Shown one piece after another: positions 1-7,641 of a DNA stretch of 40,079 bases (within the stretch, counting starts at the first letter, position 1; every line of letters starts with the position of its first letter). This DNA is from Bacteroidales bacterium (GTDB lineage Bacteria > Bacteroidota > Bacteroidia > Bacteroidales > UBA932), in the NCBI GenBank assembly GCA_016290385.1, contig JAEETO010000012.1, positions 1 through 40,079 on the forward strand. The letters are read 5' to 3'. The position numbers and the translations under genes were made by a program. The notes below the pieces were generated by a model. That model saw only the letters and a program-made list of their open reading frames with translations, was not told the origin of the DNA and made no database searches.

Positions 1-2
1 CG

Positions 3-413
3 GCCTACAAGATGATCAACATGATGCAGGGTGTGGTGAACGATGGTACGGCGGGCCGCATCCGCTGGCGCTACAACATCCAGGGGGACATCGCCGGCAA
101 GACCGGTACCACCAACGACAACTCCGACGGCTGGTTCATCGGCTACACGCCAAAGCTGACGACGGGTGTCTGGGTGGGTGCCGAAGCCCGTCAGGTCCAC
201 TTCACGAGCACGGCGCTCGGCGGCGGCAACAACATGGCGCTGCCCATCTGGGCCATCTTCATGCAGAAAGTCTATGCCGACAAGTCGATCCCGATGGGTC
301 CGGAAGACGTGTTCGTGGCGCCGCTCGGCTGGACTGCCGGGCAGCTATGCGACGGCTCGGCCGACGATGCGACCGACGCCTCCTCCGCGTCCTCCAATGA
401 TTATTTCAACTAG
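3..413 (+). CDS. Penicillin-binding protein 1A, C-terminal part (partial)
   Basis: This is the end of a bifunctional class A penicillin-binding protein that polymerises and cross-links peptidoglycan in the periplasm. The reading frame is open from the left edge, so the transglycosylase domain and the active-site serine lie outside the window. What remains is the end of the transpeptidase domain. It includes the conserved KTGTT box (bases ~99-113) followed by NDNSDGWFIGYTP, the usual third active-site motif of PBP1A, and then VWVGAE and MALPIWAIFM, which are typical of Bacteroidetes PBP1A. The tail is rich in Ala, Ser and Asp and ends in DYFN. The stop codon lies one base before the ddl start, so the two peptidoglycan genes are probably co-transcribed. 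The family assignment is firm; the length and N-terminus cannot be judged. Confidence 0.88.
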   Translation, partial: AYKMINMMQGVVNDGTAGRIRWRYNIQGDIAGKTGTTNDNSDGWFIGYTPKLTTGVWVGAEARQVHFTSTALGGGNNMALPIWAIFMQKVYADKSIPMGPEDVFVAPLGWTAGQLCDGSADDATDASSASSNDYFN

Positions 414-414
414 A

Positions 415-1392
415 ATGAAAAAAATAGCATTGATTTATGGCGGCGACTCCTCCGAGTGGGGAATTTCCGTCCTCAGCGGCAAGTTCGTGGCCGGCTGTCT
501 CGATCCGCAACGCTATGAAGTGACGGAGCTGCTGCTCCGGGGCGGCCAGTGGTCGGTCTGCGATCCGGCCGTGAAAGACGTGGCCGTGCCGGTCAAGCCC
601 TTCATCCCTTCCGATTTGAAACATTTCGACGTGGCGATGATCATGATCCATGGCACGCCGGGCGAGAACGGTATCCTGCAGGCGGAGCTGGAGAAACATG
701 GTGTCCCGTTCACGACCTGTTCTTCGCGTGTGGCGGCGCTGACCTTCGACAAGCATGCTTGCAAGAAGGGCCTGCAGGGGCTGGGCATTCCCCTGGCCCC
801 TGAGATGTTCCTGCACAAGGGCCAGGCGTTCAATCCCGAGGAGGTCGTGGAGAAACTGGGCCTGCCCGTGTTCGTCAAGCCGAACGACGGCGGCAGTTCC
901 TTCGGCGTGACGAAGGTCAAGCGGATGGAAGACCTGGCGCCGGCCATCGCCAATGCCTTTTCCGAGAGCGACGACGTGCTCATCGAGAGTTACATTCCGG
1001 GGCGTGAGCTGACCGAAGGCGTATTCAACCGGGGCGGTGAGATCATTCCGCTTCCGGTGACGGAGATCATCTCGCACAACGAATATTTCGACTACGAGGC
1101 CAAGTATCTGGGCAAGAGCGACGAGGTGTGCCCGGCGCAGATCACGCCGGAGCAGGCCCATGTGGTCCGCGAGCAGACGCGCCGCATCTACCAGCATTTC
1201 GGCTGCCGTGGCCTGATCCGCTGCGACTACATCATGACGGAGTCGGGCAAGGTCTATTTCCTGGAGATCAATCCGGTCCCGGGCATGACGAAGATGTCGC
1301 TCGTCCCCGCCCAGATCCGCCAGGCCGGCATGACCGTCGAAGAAGTCCTCGACTGTCTCATCGACGAAGCCTTGTCTGAGAATGACGCTTAA
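415..1392 (+). CDS. ddl: D-alanine--D-alanine ligase
   Basis: This ATP-grasp enzyme joins two D-alanines for the peptidoglycan stem peptide in the cytoplasm. The product is 325 residues, within the normal 300-370 range. The N-terminus MKKIALIYGGDSSEWGIS matches the family's GGxSSE signature. Later motifs are VFVKPNDGGSSFGV (ATP-binding loop), ESYIPGRELTEGV and RCDYIMTESGKVYFLEINPVPGM (Mg/ATP-binding acidic residues and the terminal substrate loop). The reading frame is open further upstream, but residues before base 415 overlap the PBP gene and do not look like this family, so the ATG at 415 is chosen. It starts one base after the PBP1A stop and its last 11 bases overlap the start of prmC, indicating a translationally coupled operon. 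Confidence 0.95.
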   Translation: MKKIALIYGGDSSEWGISVLSGKFVAGCLDPQRYEVTELLLRGGQWSVCDPAVKDVAVPVKPFIPSDLKHFDVAMIMIHGTPGENGILQAELEKHGVPFTTCSSRVAALTFDKHACKKGLQGLGIPLAPEMFLHKGQAFNPEEVVEKLGLPVFVKPNDGGSSFGVTKVKRMEDLAPAIANAFSESDDVLIESYIPGRELTEGVFNRGGEIIPLPVTEIISHNEYFDYEAKYLGKSDEVCPAQITPEQAHVVREQTRRIYQHFGCRGLIRCDYIMTESGKVYFLEINPVPGMTKMSLVPAQIRQAGMTVEEVLDCLIDEALSENDA

Positions 1393-2296
1393 AGGGTTTA
1401 TCGATTTATGTCTGGAGCGGCTCTCGCCGCTTTATCCCGAGCCGGAGGCAAAAGCCATCGCTTTCCGCCTGCTGGAGCACTACACGGATATTCCTTCCTA
1501 TAAGTATATTTCCGAGCCGGACTGTGTCATATCCGTCCCAAATGCCCGTCATTCCGGGCTTGACCCGGAATCTGAGATGCTCGGCGCTTTGGACGAATTG
1601 GCAACCGGACGGCCGCTGCAGTATGTGCTGGGCGTCACGGAGTTCTGCGGCCACCGTTTCAAGGTGGGCGAAGGCTGCCTGATCCCCCGTCCGGAAACTG
1701 AGGAACTCGTCTCCCGCATCATCGACGATCTCTATTCGGAAAACGATGATACGAACGTCATTCCGGGCTTGACCCGGAATCTCAACGCCAACGACGATGA
1801 CAGCCCTTTCAGCATCCTCGACATCTGCACCGGCTCTGGCTGCATCGCCTGGTCGCTGGCGGCGGAGTTCCCCGAAGCCATGGTCTACGGCTGCGACATC
1901 TCGGATGCAGCCTTGCGCTATGCCTGCAAGCAGCGCGTGAAGGTCCGCGGAGCCAAGCCCATCTTCTTCACGGCTGACGTCCTCGCCGCACCGCCCGCCG
2001 GCTTGCCGCAGTTCGATGTCATCGTTTCGAACCCGCCTTACATCTGCGACAGCGAGCGCGCCGCCATGCGTCCCAATGTCCTGGATTTCGAGCCCGCCGA
2101 GGCCCTCTTCGTCCCCGACGACGATCCGCTGCGCTTCTACCGTGCCATCGCCCGCTGGGCAGACGCGCTCCTGCGCCCCGACGGCCATATCTATCTCGAA
2201 CTCAACGAGCGCTTCGGCCCCGACGTCGCCGCCCTCTTCCCCGGCTCCACCCTCCACCCCGACATCTCCGGCCGCGACCGCTTCGTCATCAGATAA
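1382..2296 (+). CDS. prmC: Peptide chain release factor N5-glutamine methyltransferase PrmC
   Basis: PrmC methylates the glutamine of the GGQ motif in release factors RF1 and RF2 using S-adenosylmethionine. The 304-residue product has a helical N-terminal domain, the linker LQYVLGVTEFCGHRF and IPRPETEELV. These are followed by the SAM-binding motif ILDICTGSGCIAWSLA and the catalytic NPPY at residues 217-220. It is somewhat longer than a usual PrmC because two copies of the same palindromic DNA repeat are read through in frame. Residues 56-64 read RHSGLDPES and residues 126-134 read VIPGLTRNL, the same DNA in two different frames. Both fall in apparent loops and leave all core motifs intact, so the enzyme is probably functional. 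It overlaps ddl by 11 bases and the convergent deacylase gene by 8 bases. Confidence 0.93.
   Translation: MTLKGFIDLCLERLSPLYPEPEAKAIAFRLLEHYTDIPSYKYISEPDCVISVPNARHSGLDPESEMLGALDELATGRPLQYVLGVTEFCGHRFKVGEGCLIPRPETEELVSRIIDDLYSENDDTNVIPGLTRNLNANDDDSPFSILDICTGSGCIAWSLAAEFPEAMVYGCDISDAALRYACKQRVKVRGAKPIFFTADVLAAPPAGLPQFDVIVSNPPYICDSERAAMRPNVLDFEPAEALFVPDDDPLRFYRAIARWADALLRPDGHIYLELNERFGPDVAALFPGSTLHPDISGRDRFVIR
1547..1573 (+). repeat. Palindromic repeat copy 1, inside prmC
   Basis: A 27-base unit contains a perfect hairpin: stem ATTCCGGG (1551-1558), loop CTTGA, stem CCCGGAAT (1564-1571), preceded by CGTC. It is identical over all 27 bases to the copy at 1756-1782 and related to the copies at 4274 and 22361. 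Here it is read as codons for RHSGLDPES within the N-terminal domain of PrmC. Short REP-like repeats translating to peptides such as HSGLDPES are familiar from scattered repeats in several bacterial phyla. Confidence 0.9.
1756..1782 (+). repeat. Palindromic repeat copy 2, inside prmC
   Basis: This copy is identical over 27 bases to copy 1 (stem 1760-1767, loop CTTGA, stem 1773-1780) but shifted by one base relative to the codon frame. It therefore encodes VIPGLTRNL instead of RHSGLDPES. It lies in an acidic loop (SENDDTN...NANDDDS) just before the SAM-binding motif of PrmC. Both copies have the same DNA orientation. Confidence 0.9.
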
Positions 2297-2816
2297 GCTG
2301 GAGCGGGCGACCGACAAGATACTTGTCGAGGAGGTCGGGGGTGCGGAGTTTGACGAAGCAGGTGGGGGTGCCGTCGGTGCAGGCGAACCAGGGGCTTTCG
2401 GCGACGGCGCGGTCCATGACCAGATGCACCTGCGCGGATTGCGGCAGGATGGCGCTCAGGATGGTGGTGGCGCCGACTTCGACACCCGTCAGTTCCCATA
2501 GTTTTTCGGCCGAGGCGAAGGATACGCGCGAGATGCCCAGCGCTCCACAGAAGTCCCGCGTGACGAACGGTTTGTCGTCAGTAGTGACATAGAGGTAGAA
2601 CTCCGTCTGCTGCCGGTTGCACAGGAATAGCGTCTTGACGATGCGCACCCCGATCTTCGCGTCGATGTGCTGGCAGTCCTCCATTGTCAGCCCCGGATCG
2701 GTATCTACGCGCCAGAAAGGAATCTCCAGCTTGGAAAATGTTTCATACACGAGCTGTTGCAGCGCCGTCGAGAAGACGGGCGGCGGGGTGGTCATGGGGT
2801 CGCTTACCTTGAACAT
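2289..2816 (-). CDS. YbaK/ProX-type aminoacyl-tRNA deacylase domain protein
   Basis: The 175-residue protein resembles the YbaK/EbsC and ProX (PrdX) editing domain, which hydrolyses mischarged prolyl-tRNA in trans. Visible features are the N-terminal helix LVYETFSKLEIPFWRVDTDPGLTMED, the core VRIVKTLFLCNRQQTEFYLYVTTDDKPF with the conserved lysine of the K-T/N-L-F-L motif, and a glycine-containing segment VEVGATTILSAILPQSAQVHLVMD typical of ProX. The exact deacylation substrate cannot be read from sequence. Two starts are possible: MFKVSDP at 2816, nine bases after the radA stop, or MTTPPPV at 2795. Its 3' end overlaps prmC by eight bases on the opposite strand. It is probably co-transcribed with radA upstream. 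Confidence 0.8.
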   Translation of the reverse strand: MFKVSDPMTTPPPVFSTALQQLVYETFSKLEIPFWRVDTDPGLTMEDCQHIDAKIGVRIVKTLFLCNRQQTEFYLYVTTDDKPFVTRDFCGALGISRVSFASAEKLWELTGVEVGATTILSAILPQSAQVHLVMDRAVAESPWFACTDGTPTCFVKLRTPDLLDKYLVGRPLQLI

Positions 2817-2825
2817 GACGAGGGA

Positions 2826-4226
2826 TTATTGGAACAGGCGCCGGCAGAGGGCGGCGATGTCGGCGACCGGCGTGACGGTGATGCCGCCATCGGCTGCTTT
2901 CTTGCGCTTGGCGAAAGAAGACTCCTTGTTGAAGGAGGAGATGTAGATTTCTTCGAAGCCGAGCTTTTCGGCCTCGGCGATGCGGCGCTCCACCTGGCTG
3001 ACGGGACGGATCTCCCCGCTCAGGCCGACCTCGGCGGCGAAACATATTTTCGGCGAAATGTAGAGGTCGAAATTCGAGGAAAGGATGGAGGCCACGATGG
3101 CCAGGTCGCAGGCCGGGTCGGAGACCCGGAGGCCGCCGGCAATGTTCAGGAACACGTCTTTGGCGGCCAGTTTAAAGCCGGCACGCTTCTCGAGCACGGC
3201 CAGCAGCATGTTGAGCCGGCGGCCGTCGAAGCCCGTGGCGGAGCGCTGCGGCGTGCCGTAGGCTGCCGTGCTGACCAGGGCCTGGATCTCGATGAGGAAC
3301 GGCCGCGTGCCGTCCATCATGGCGGCGATGGCGATGCCGCTCAGATCGTCCTGATGCATCGGGATCAGGATTTCAGAAGGGTTGCGGACCTCGCGCAGGC
3401 CCGTTCCGGTCATTTCGAAGACAGCCAGTTCATCGGTCGAGCCGAAACGGTTCTTGATGCTGCGCAGGATGCGGTAGGAGCCTTTGGTGTCGCCTTCGAA
3501 CTGCAGCACCACGTCGACGATATGTTCGAGGACCTTTGGTCCGGCGATGGTGCCGTCCTTGGTGATATGCCCGATCAGGATGACGGGCGTGCCGGTCTCC
3601 TTGGCATAACGGAGCAGCGCCGAGGCGCATTCGCGCACCTGCGACACACTGCCTGCCGACGAGTCTAGTGCCTCACTGTAGATGGTCTGGATGGAGTCGA
3701 CGATCAGCAGGGCGGGGCTGACTTCCCGGGCCTGCGCCAGGATATTCTCCAGGACCGTCTCGCTGAGGATGAAACAGTCGTCATGGCTGCCGCCCAGGCG
3801 GTCGGCCCGGAGCTTGATCTGCTTGGGACTTTCCTCGCCCGAGACATAGAGCGTTTTCAAGTCTTTGCAACAGAGCGGAATCTGCAGGGACAGCGTGGAT
3901 TTTCCGATGCCGGGTTCGCCGCCGATGAGGATCATCGAGCCTTCGACCATGCCGCCGCCCAGCACCCGGTCGAGCTCGCCGATGCCGACGGAAAAACGGT
4001 TGTCTTGGCTCAAGTCGATCTCATGCAGCCGCGTCGGCCTGGCGTCCGACGCATCGATATAGGCCCGCGAACGCGCAGCCGTACCGCCGGAACCTGCCGC
4101 TTTCGGCGCCTTCGGCTCTTCCACCATCGTATTCCATTCACCACAGGCGGGGCAGCGCCCCATCCACTTTGCACTCTCGTTTCCGCACGACGTGCAGTAC
4201 CACACAGTCTTAATCTTCGTTGCCAT
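2826..4226 (-). CDS. radA: DNA repair protein RadA (branch migration helicase)
   Basis: RadA is a RecA-like ATPase that promotes branch migration during homologous recombination. The 466-residue product has the full family layout. A C4 zinc finger has cysteines at 11, 14, 25 and 28, the Walker A motif GEPGIGKST is at 103-111, the RadA-specific KNRFG motif is at 258-262, and a C-terminal Lon-protease-like domain contains LNIAGGLRVSDPACDLA. The N-terminus MATKIKTVWYCTSCG is canonical, so the start is secure. A TAAGTTTG promoter box (4231-4238, minus strand) ends only four bases before the ATG, implying a very short or absent 5' leader. The gene is divergent from malQ. Confidence 0.96.
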   Translation of the reverse strand: MATKIKTVWYCTSCGNESAKWMGRCPACGEWNTMVEEPKAPKAAGSGGTAARSRAYIDASDARPTRLHEIDLSQDNRFSVGIGELDRVLGGGMVEGSMILIGGEPGIGKSTLSLQIPLCCKDLKTLYVSGEESPKQIKLRADRLGGSHDDCFILSETVLENILAQAREVSPALLIVDSIQTIYSEALDSSAGSVSQVRECASALLRYAKETGTPVILIGHITKDGTIAGPKVLEHIVDVVLQFEGDTKGSYRILRSIKNRFGSTDELAVFEMTGTGLREVRNPSEILIPMHQDDLSGIAIAAMMDGTRPFLIEIQALVSTAAYGTPQRSATGFDGRRLNMLLAVLEKRAGFKLAAKDVFLNIAGGLRVSDPACDLAIVASILSSNFDLYISPKICFAAEVGLSGEIRPVSQVERRIAEAEKLGFEEIYISSFNKESSFAKRKKAADGGITVTPVADIAALCRRLFQ

Positions 4227-4230
4227 ACCA

Positions 4231-4238
4231 CAAACTTA
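4231..4238 (-). promoter_or_regulatory. -7 promoter box of radA
   Basis: The minus strand reads TAAGTTTG, a perfect match to the Bacteroidetes TAnnTTTG -7 element, four bases from the radA ATG. No clear TTTG -33 element is visible at the expected 19-21 base spacing. Confidence 0.55.
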
Positions 4239-4250
4239 CAAAAAAATGAC

Positions 4251-4258
4251 TATCTTTG
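4251..4258 (+). promoter_or_regulatory. -7 promoter box of malQ
   Basis: TATCTTTG matches TAnnTTTG exactly. It is followed by AAAATT and an ATG at 4265, the same spacing as upstream of the two divergent amylase genes at 25193 and 25295. A start at 4256 for malQ would lie inside this box and is unlikely. Confidence 0.55.
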
Positions 4259-4273
4259 AAAATTATGTGTGAG

Positions 4274-4294
4274 ATGCCGGGTCAAGCCCGGCAT
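4274..4294 (-). repeat. Palindromic repeat copy 3, upstream of malQ
   Basis: The hairpin is stem ATGCCGGG (4274-4281), loop TCAAG, stem CCCGGCAT (4287-4294), followed by GACG. Read on the minus strand it has the same layout as the prmC copies (CGTC, stem, CTTGA loop, stem, CTC) with compensatory T-to-G and A-to-C changes that keep the stem paired. It lies between the promoter box and the conserved start of malQ, so it is predicted to sit in the 5' leader. Confidence 0.85.
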
Positions 4295-4321
4295 GACGAT
4301 GAATACGAAATATTACGATAT

Positions 4322-6352
4322 ATGGAAAAAATCACCATCAAGACCATCGGCCCGTGGATGCCCCACGGCCAGCAAGTGTATATCACCGGCAATTGTCCGG
4401 CACTGGGCAACTGGAACCCGAAGAAAGCCTTGCCCATGACACCTACCCAGGGCATCATCTGGCATATCGACCTCGACGCCAAAGACCTTCCCGAAGGCTT
4501 CGAATTCAAATTCCTCCGCAAGGAACTCGACGGCAGCTTCACCTGGGAAACCTGCTTCAACCGCACCAACCCCTACGAAGTGACCGAAACCTGCTTCCCG
4601 GGCCAGCACCCCCGCTACGCCGGCACCGCCATCCCCGTGTTCTCGCTCCGCAGCCAGCAAAGCGCCGGCATCGGCGACTTCCTCGACATCAAGCTGATGA
4701 TCGACTGGGCTGCTTCCACCGGACAGGCCGTGTTACAGCTGCTCCCCGTCAACGATACCACTTCCACCAAGACCTGGACGGATTCCTATCCCTACGGCGG
4801 CATCACCATCATGGCGCTGCATCCCATCTATCTGAACCTGAAGGATATCGGACCTCTCCACGATACGAAGGCACAGGCAGAGTTCGAAGAAGAGGCCGCC
4901 GAACTGAACGCCATGCCGCAACTCGACTACGAGCGTGTCTTCGACCTGAAAGAAAAATATACCCGCGCCATCTTCGCCCAGAAAGGCACGCGTACCATGG
5001 CCAGCAAGGCCTTCCGGGCATTCCTGGAGGCCAACCGCGACTGGCTGATGCCGTATGCCGCCTTCTGCGTGCTCCGCGATCACTTCAAGACCGCTGATTT
5101 CACGAAGTGGAAACGGCTCAAGAAATACAGCAAGGCCGGCGTCAGCCGCCTGTATACCGAGGCGACGGCCAAGATGGACTACTACATCTTCGTACAGTAT
5201 CATCTGGACCGCCAGCTGCGCGAAGTTCACGACTATGCCCGCTCCAAGGGCGTGGCGCTTAAGGGCGATATCCCCATCGGCATTACGCCGCACAGTGTGG
5301 AGGCCTGGGCCGAGCCCGAATACTTCAACATGGGCGAACAGGCCGGTGCCCCGCCGGATGCCTTCGCCGTGGACGGCCAGAACTGGGGCTTCCCGACCTA
5401 CAACTGGGACCGCATGGCCAAGGATGGCTATGCCTGGTGGAAGCGCCGCTTCCGCAAGATGGCCGAGTATTTCGACGCCTACCGCATCGACCATGTGCTG
5501 GGCTTCTTCCGCATCTGGGAGATTCCCGTACCCTACAAGTCCGGCCTGATGGGCCATTTCAGCCCGGCGCTGCCGTATTCGGCCGACGACCTGCGCTGGC
5601 GCGGCTTCCCCTTCGATGAAGGCCGCCACGCCCGCCCGTATGCGGAAGATGATCCCTGCGAAGTGCTCTTCCTGGAAGATCCCGTCCAGAAAGGCATGTG
5701 GCATCCCCGCATCAGCGCCCAGTACACCCGCAGCTACAACGACCTGCAGCAATGGGAAAAAGATGCGTTCAACCACATCTACGACGAGTTCTTCTATACC
5801 CGCAACACGGAATTCTGGCGCGAGCAGGCCATGCGCAAGCTGCCGGAGCTCATCAGTGCGACAGACATGCTTACCTGCGCCGAAGACCTGGGCATGATCC
5901 CCGCCTGCGTGCCGGAAGTGCTGGACCAGCTGCACATCCTTTCGCTGGAAGTGCAGCGGATGCCGAAAGATCCGAAACAGATGCTCGGCAATCCGTCGGA
6001 ATATCCGTATATGAGCGTCTGTACGACCGGCTCCCACGACACCAGCACGCTGCGCGGCTGGTGGGGTGAGAACCATCATGGCGAAGACTGCCCTGTGGAT
6101 GTCTGCGAATGGATCGTGGCCGAACACCTCTATTCCCCGGCCATGCTGACCATCCTGCCGCTGCAGGACTGGTTCTCGCTCGACCCGTCGATGCGCGTGG
6201 AAGATGTCGAGAGTGAAAGAATCAACGTTCCGGCCAACCCGAAGCACTACTGGCGCTGGCGCATGCATCTCACCCTCGAGGAGATGATCGCCAACAAGGC
6301 TTTCAACCAGAAAGTGGCCGGCATGATCGACCGGAGCGGACGAAAAGCATAA
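4322..6352 (+). CDS. malQ: 4-alpha-glucanotransferase with N-terminal CBM20
   Basis: This cytoplasmic GH77 amylomaltase transfers alpha-1,4-glucan chains and releases glucose during maltooligosaccharide use. The 676-residue product begins with a starch-binding CBM20-like domain (residues ~1-95, VYITGNCPALGNWNP...). The GH77 barrel follows, with the nucleophile D390 in YRIDHVLGFFRIWE, the acid/base E521 in TCAEDLGMIP, and TGSHDTSTLRGWW near the C-terminus. The ATG at 4322 is chosen because the CBM20 begins there. An in-frame ATG at 4265 would add 19 residues, mostly encoded by the palindromic repeat, and cannot be excluded because of its position relative to the promoter box. The symporter gene starts three bases after the stop. 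Confidence 0.93.
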   Translation: MEKITIKTIGPWMPHGQQVYITGNCPALGNWNPKKALPMTPTQGIIWHIDLDAKDLPEGFEFKFLRKELDGSFTWETCFNRTNPYEVTETCFPGQHPRYAGTAIPVFSLRSQQSAGIGDFLDIKLMIDWAASTGQAVLQLLPVNDTTSTKTWTDSYPYGGITIMALHPIYLNLKDIGPLHDTKAQAEFEEEAAELNAMPQLDYERVFDLKEKYTRAIFAQKGTRTMASKAFRAFLEANRDWLMPYAAFCVLRDHFKTADFTKWKRLKKYSKAGVSRLYTEATAKMDYYIFVQYHLDRQLREVHDYARSKGVALKGDIPIGITPHSVEAWAEPEYFNMGEQAGAPPDAFAVDGQNWGFPTYNWDRMAKDGYAWWKRRFRKMAEYFDAYRIDHVLGFFRIWEIPVPYKSGLMGHFSPALPYSADDLRWRGFPFDEGRHARPYAEDDPCEVLFLEDPVQKGMWHPRISAQYTRSYNDLQQWEKDAFNHIYDEFFYTRNTEFWREQAMRKLPELISATDMLTCAEDLGMIPACVPEVLDQLHILSLEVQRMPKDPKQMLGNPSEYPYMSVCTTGSHDTSTLRGWWGENHHGEDCPVDVCEWIVAEHLYSPAMLTILPLQDWFSLDPSMRVEDVESERINVPANPKHYWRWRMHLTLEEMIANKAFNQKVAGMIDRSGRKA

Positions 6353-6355
6353 GCC

Positions 6356-7624
6356 ATGGCCGAAGAAAAGCAAGAAGAGAAGAAGAAAGGGCTGGCCCTG
6401 CACTGGCAGATCCTCATCGGCATCGGCCTGGGCATCGTGGCGGGCATCCTGCTGTGCAAGATCGCACCCTATGAACAATGGAGCGTCTATGTCAGCTGGG
6501 CAGGTGACATCTTCCTGCGGGGCCTGCGGATGATCGTCATCCCGGTGGTGTTTACCTCCATCGCGCTCGGCGTGGCGGGGATGGGCAATACGGCGGCGCT
6601 CGGCCGCATCGCCGGGAAGACCCTGCTCTACTATCTGGTGACGACGGCCATCGCCGCCACCGTCGGCCTGACGCTGGTCAACATCGTCAAGCCGGGTGTG
6701 GGCGCGAACCTGAACCTGGCCGAAGAAGTTGCATCAGTCGGGTCTGGCGAGGTCTCGTTTATCGACCAGATCGTGAACATCGTTCCGTCGAACATCTTCG
6801 AATCGCTCTCCAAGGGCGACCTGCTGCCCATCATCTTCTTCGCCATCCTTTTCGGCTTCTTCATGAACAAGGTGGAGAAACATCATGCCGCCACGCTGAC
6901 CAACCTCTTCAAGGCCATCTACGAGGTTATCATGAAGATCACGATGTTCATCATCCGCCTCGCGCCTTTCGGCGTGTTTGCCATTGTCACCGGCGTGGTG
7001 GGCAAGCAGGCCGGCAATCCGCAGGCGCTGCTGTCGATGGCCGGTTCGCTCGGCGTCTTCCTGCTGGTGGTGTGGGGCGGCCTGCTCATCCAGGGCGGCG
7101 TGGTGCTGCCGCTGCTGGTGCGGGTGATCGGCAAGCAGAACCCGTGGCGGCACATCGCCAAGATGTCGACGGCGCTGCTGACGGCCTTTTCCACCTGCTC
7201 GTCGGGCGCGGCGCTGCCGATCAACATCCGGGACTCGCAGGAGAAATGCGGCATATCGAACAAGATCGCCAGCTTCGTCCTGCCGCTGGGCTGCACGATC
7301 AACATGAACGGAACGGCGCTCTATGAATGTGTGACGGCGCTCTTCATCGCCCAGGCCTACGGCATCGACCTGTCGCTGGCCCAGCAGCTCATGATCATCT
7401 TTACGGCCCTGCTGGCCGCTGTCGGCACGGCCGGCATCCCGATGGCCGGCATGGTCATGCTGACCATCGTCCTGACGGCTGTCGGCCTCCCGCTCGAAGG
7501 CATCGGCCTGGTCCTCGCTGTCGAACAACTCTGCGACATGCCCCGCACCTGCATCAACACCTACGGCGATTCCTGTGGTGCCGTGATCATCGCCCACTCC
7601 GAAGGAGAACAACTGACGATCTGA
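6356..7624 (+). CDS. Dicarboxylate/amino acid:cation symporter (DAACS family)
   Basis: This is an inner-membrane carrier of the glutamate/aspartate/C4-dicarboxylate:Na+/H+ symporter family, 422 residues, the normal length. After a charged N-terminus (EEKQEEKKKG) come about eight hydrophobic membrane segments. The serine-rich re-entrant loop STCSSGAALPI and the cation/substrate site PLGCTINMNGTALYE are present, followed by GIPMAGMVMLTIVL and a C-terminal helix with the DMPRTCINTYGDSCGAVI pattern. The actual substrate cannot be decided from sequence. It starts three bases after malQ, so the two are probably co-transcribed, although a direct link to starch use is not obvious. It faces the DUF5723-like gene with only 17 bases between stops. 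Confidence 0.9.
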   Translation: MAEEKQEEKKKGLALHWQILIGIGLGIVAGILLCKIAPYEQWSVYVSWAGDIFLRGLRMIVIPVVFTSIALGVAGMGNTAALGRIAGKTLLYYLVTTAIAATVGLTLVNIVKPGVGANLNLAEEVASVGSGEVSFIDQIVNIVPSNIFESLSKGDLLPIIFFAILFGFFMNKVEKHHAATLTNLFKAIYEVIMKITMFIIRLAPFGVFAIVTGVVGKQAGNPQALLSMAGSLGVFLLVVWGGLLIQGGVVLPLLVRVIGKQNPWRHIAKMSTALLTAFSTCSSGAALPINIRDSQEKCGISNKIASFVLPLGCTINMNGTALYECVTALFIAQAYGIDLSLAQQLMIIFTALLAAVGTAGIPMAGMVMLTIVLTAVGLPLEGIGLVLAVEQLCDMPRTCINTYGDSCGAVIIAHSEGEQLTI

Positions 7625-7641
7625 CGCGTGGCGGCGCCCCG

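Noticed and set aside
1547..1782. prmC as a pseudogene broken by repeat insertions
   Set aside because: Both insertions keep the frame, and the motifs before, between and after them (IPRPETE, LDICTGSGC, NPPY) are intact.
4256..4321. malQ starting at 4256
   Set aside because: That ATG lies inside the TATCTTTG promoter box, and the following residues are repeat-derived, unlike CBM20-GH77 proteins. 4322 is preferred, with 4265 as the alternative.
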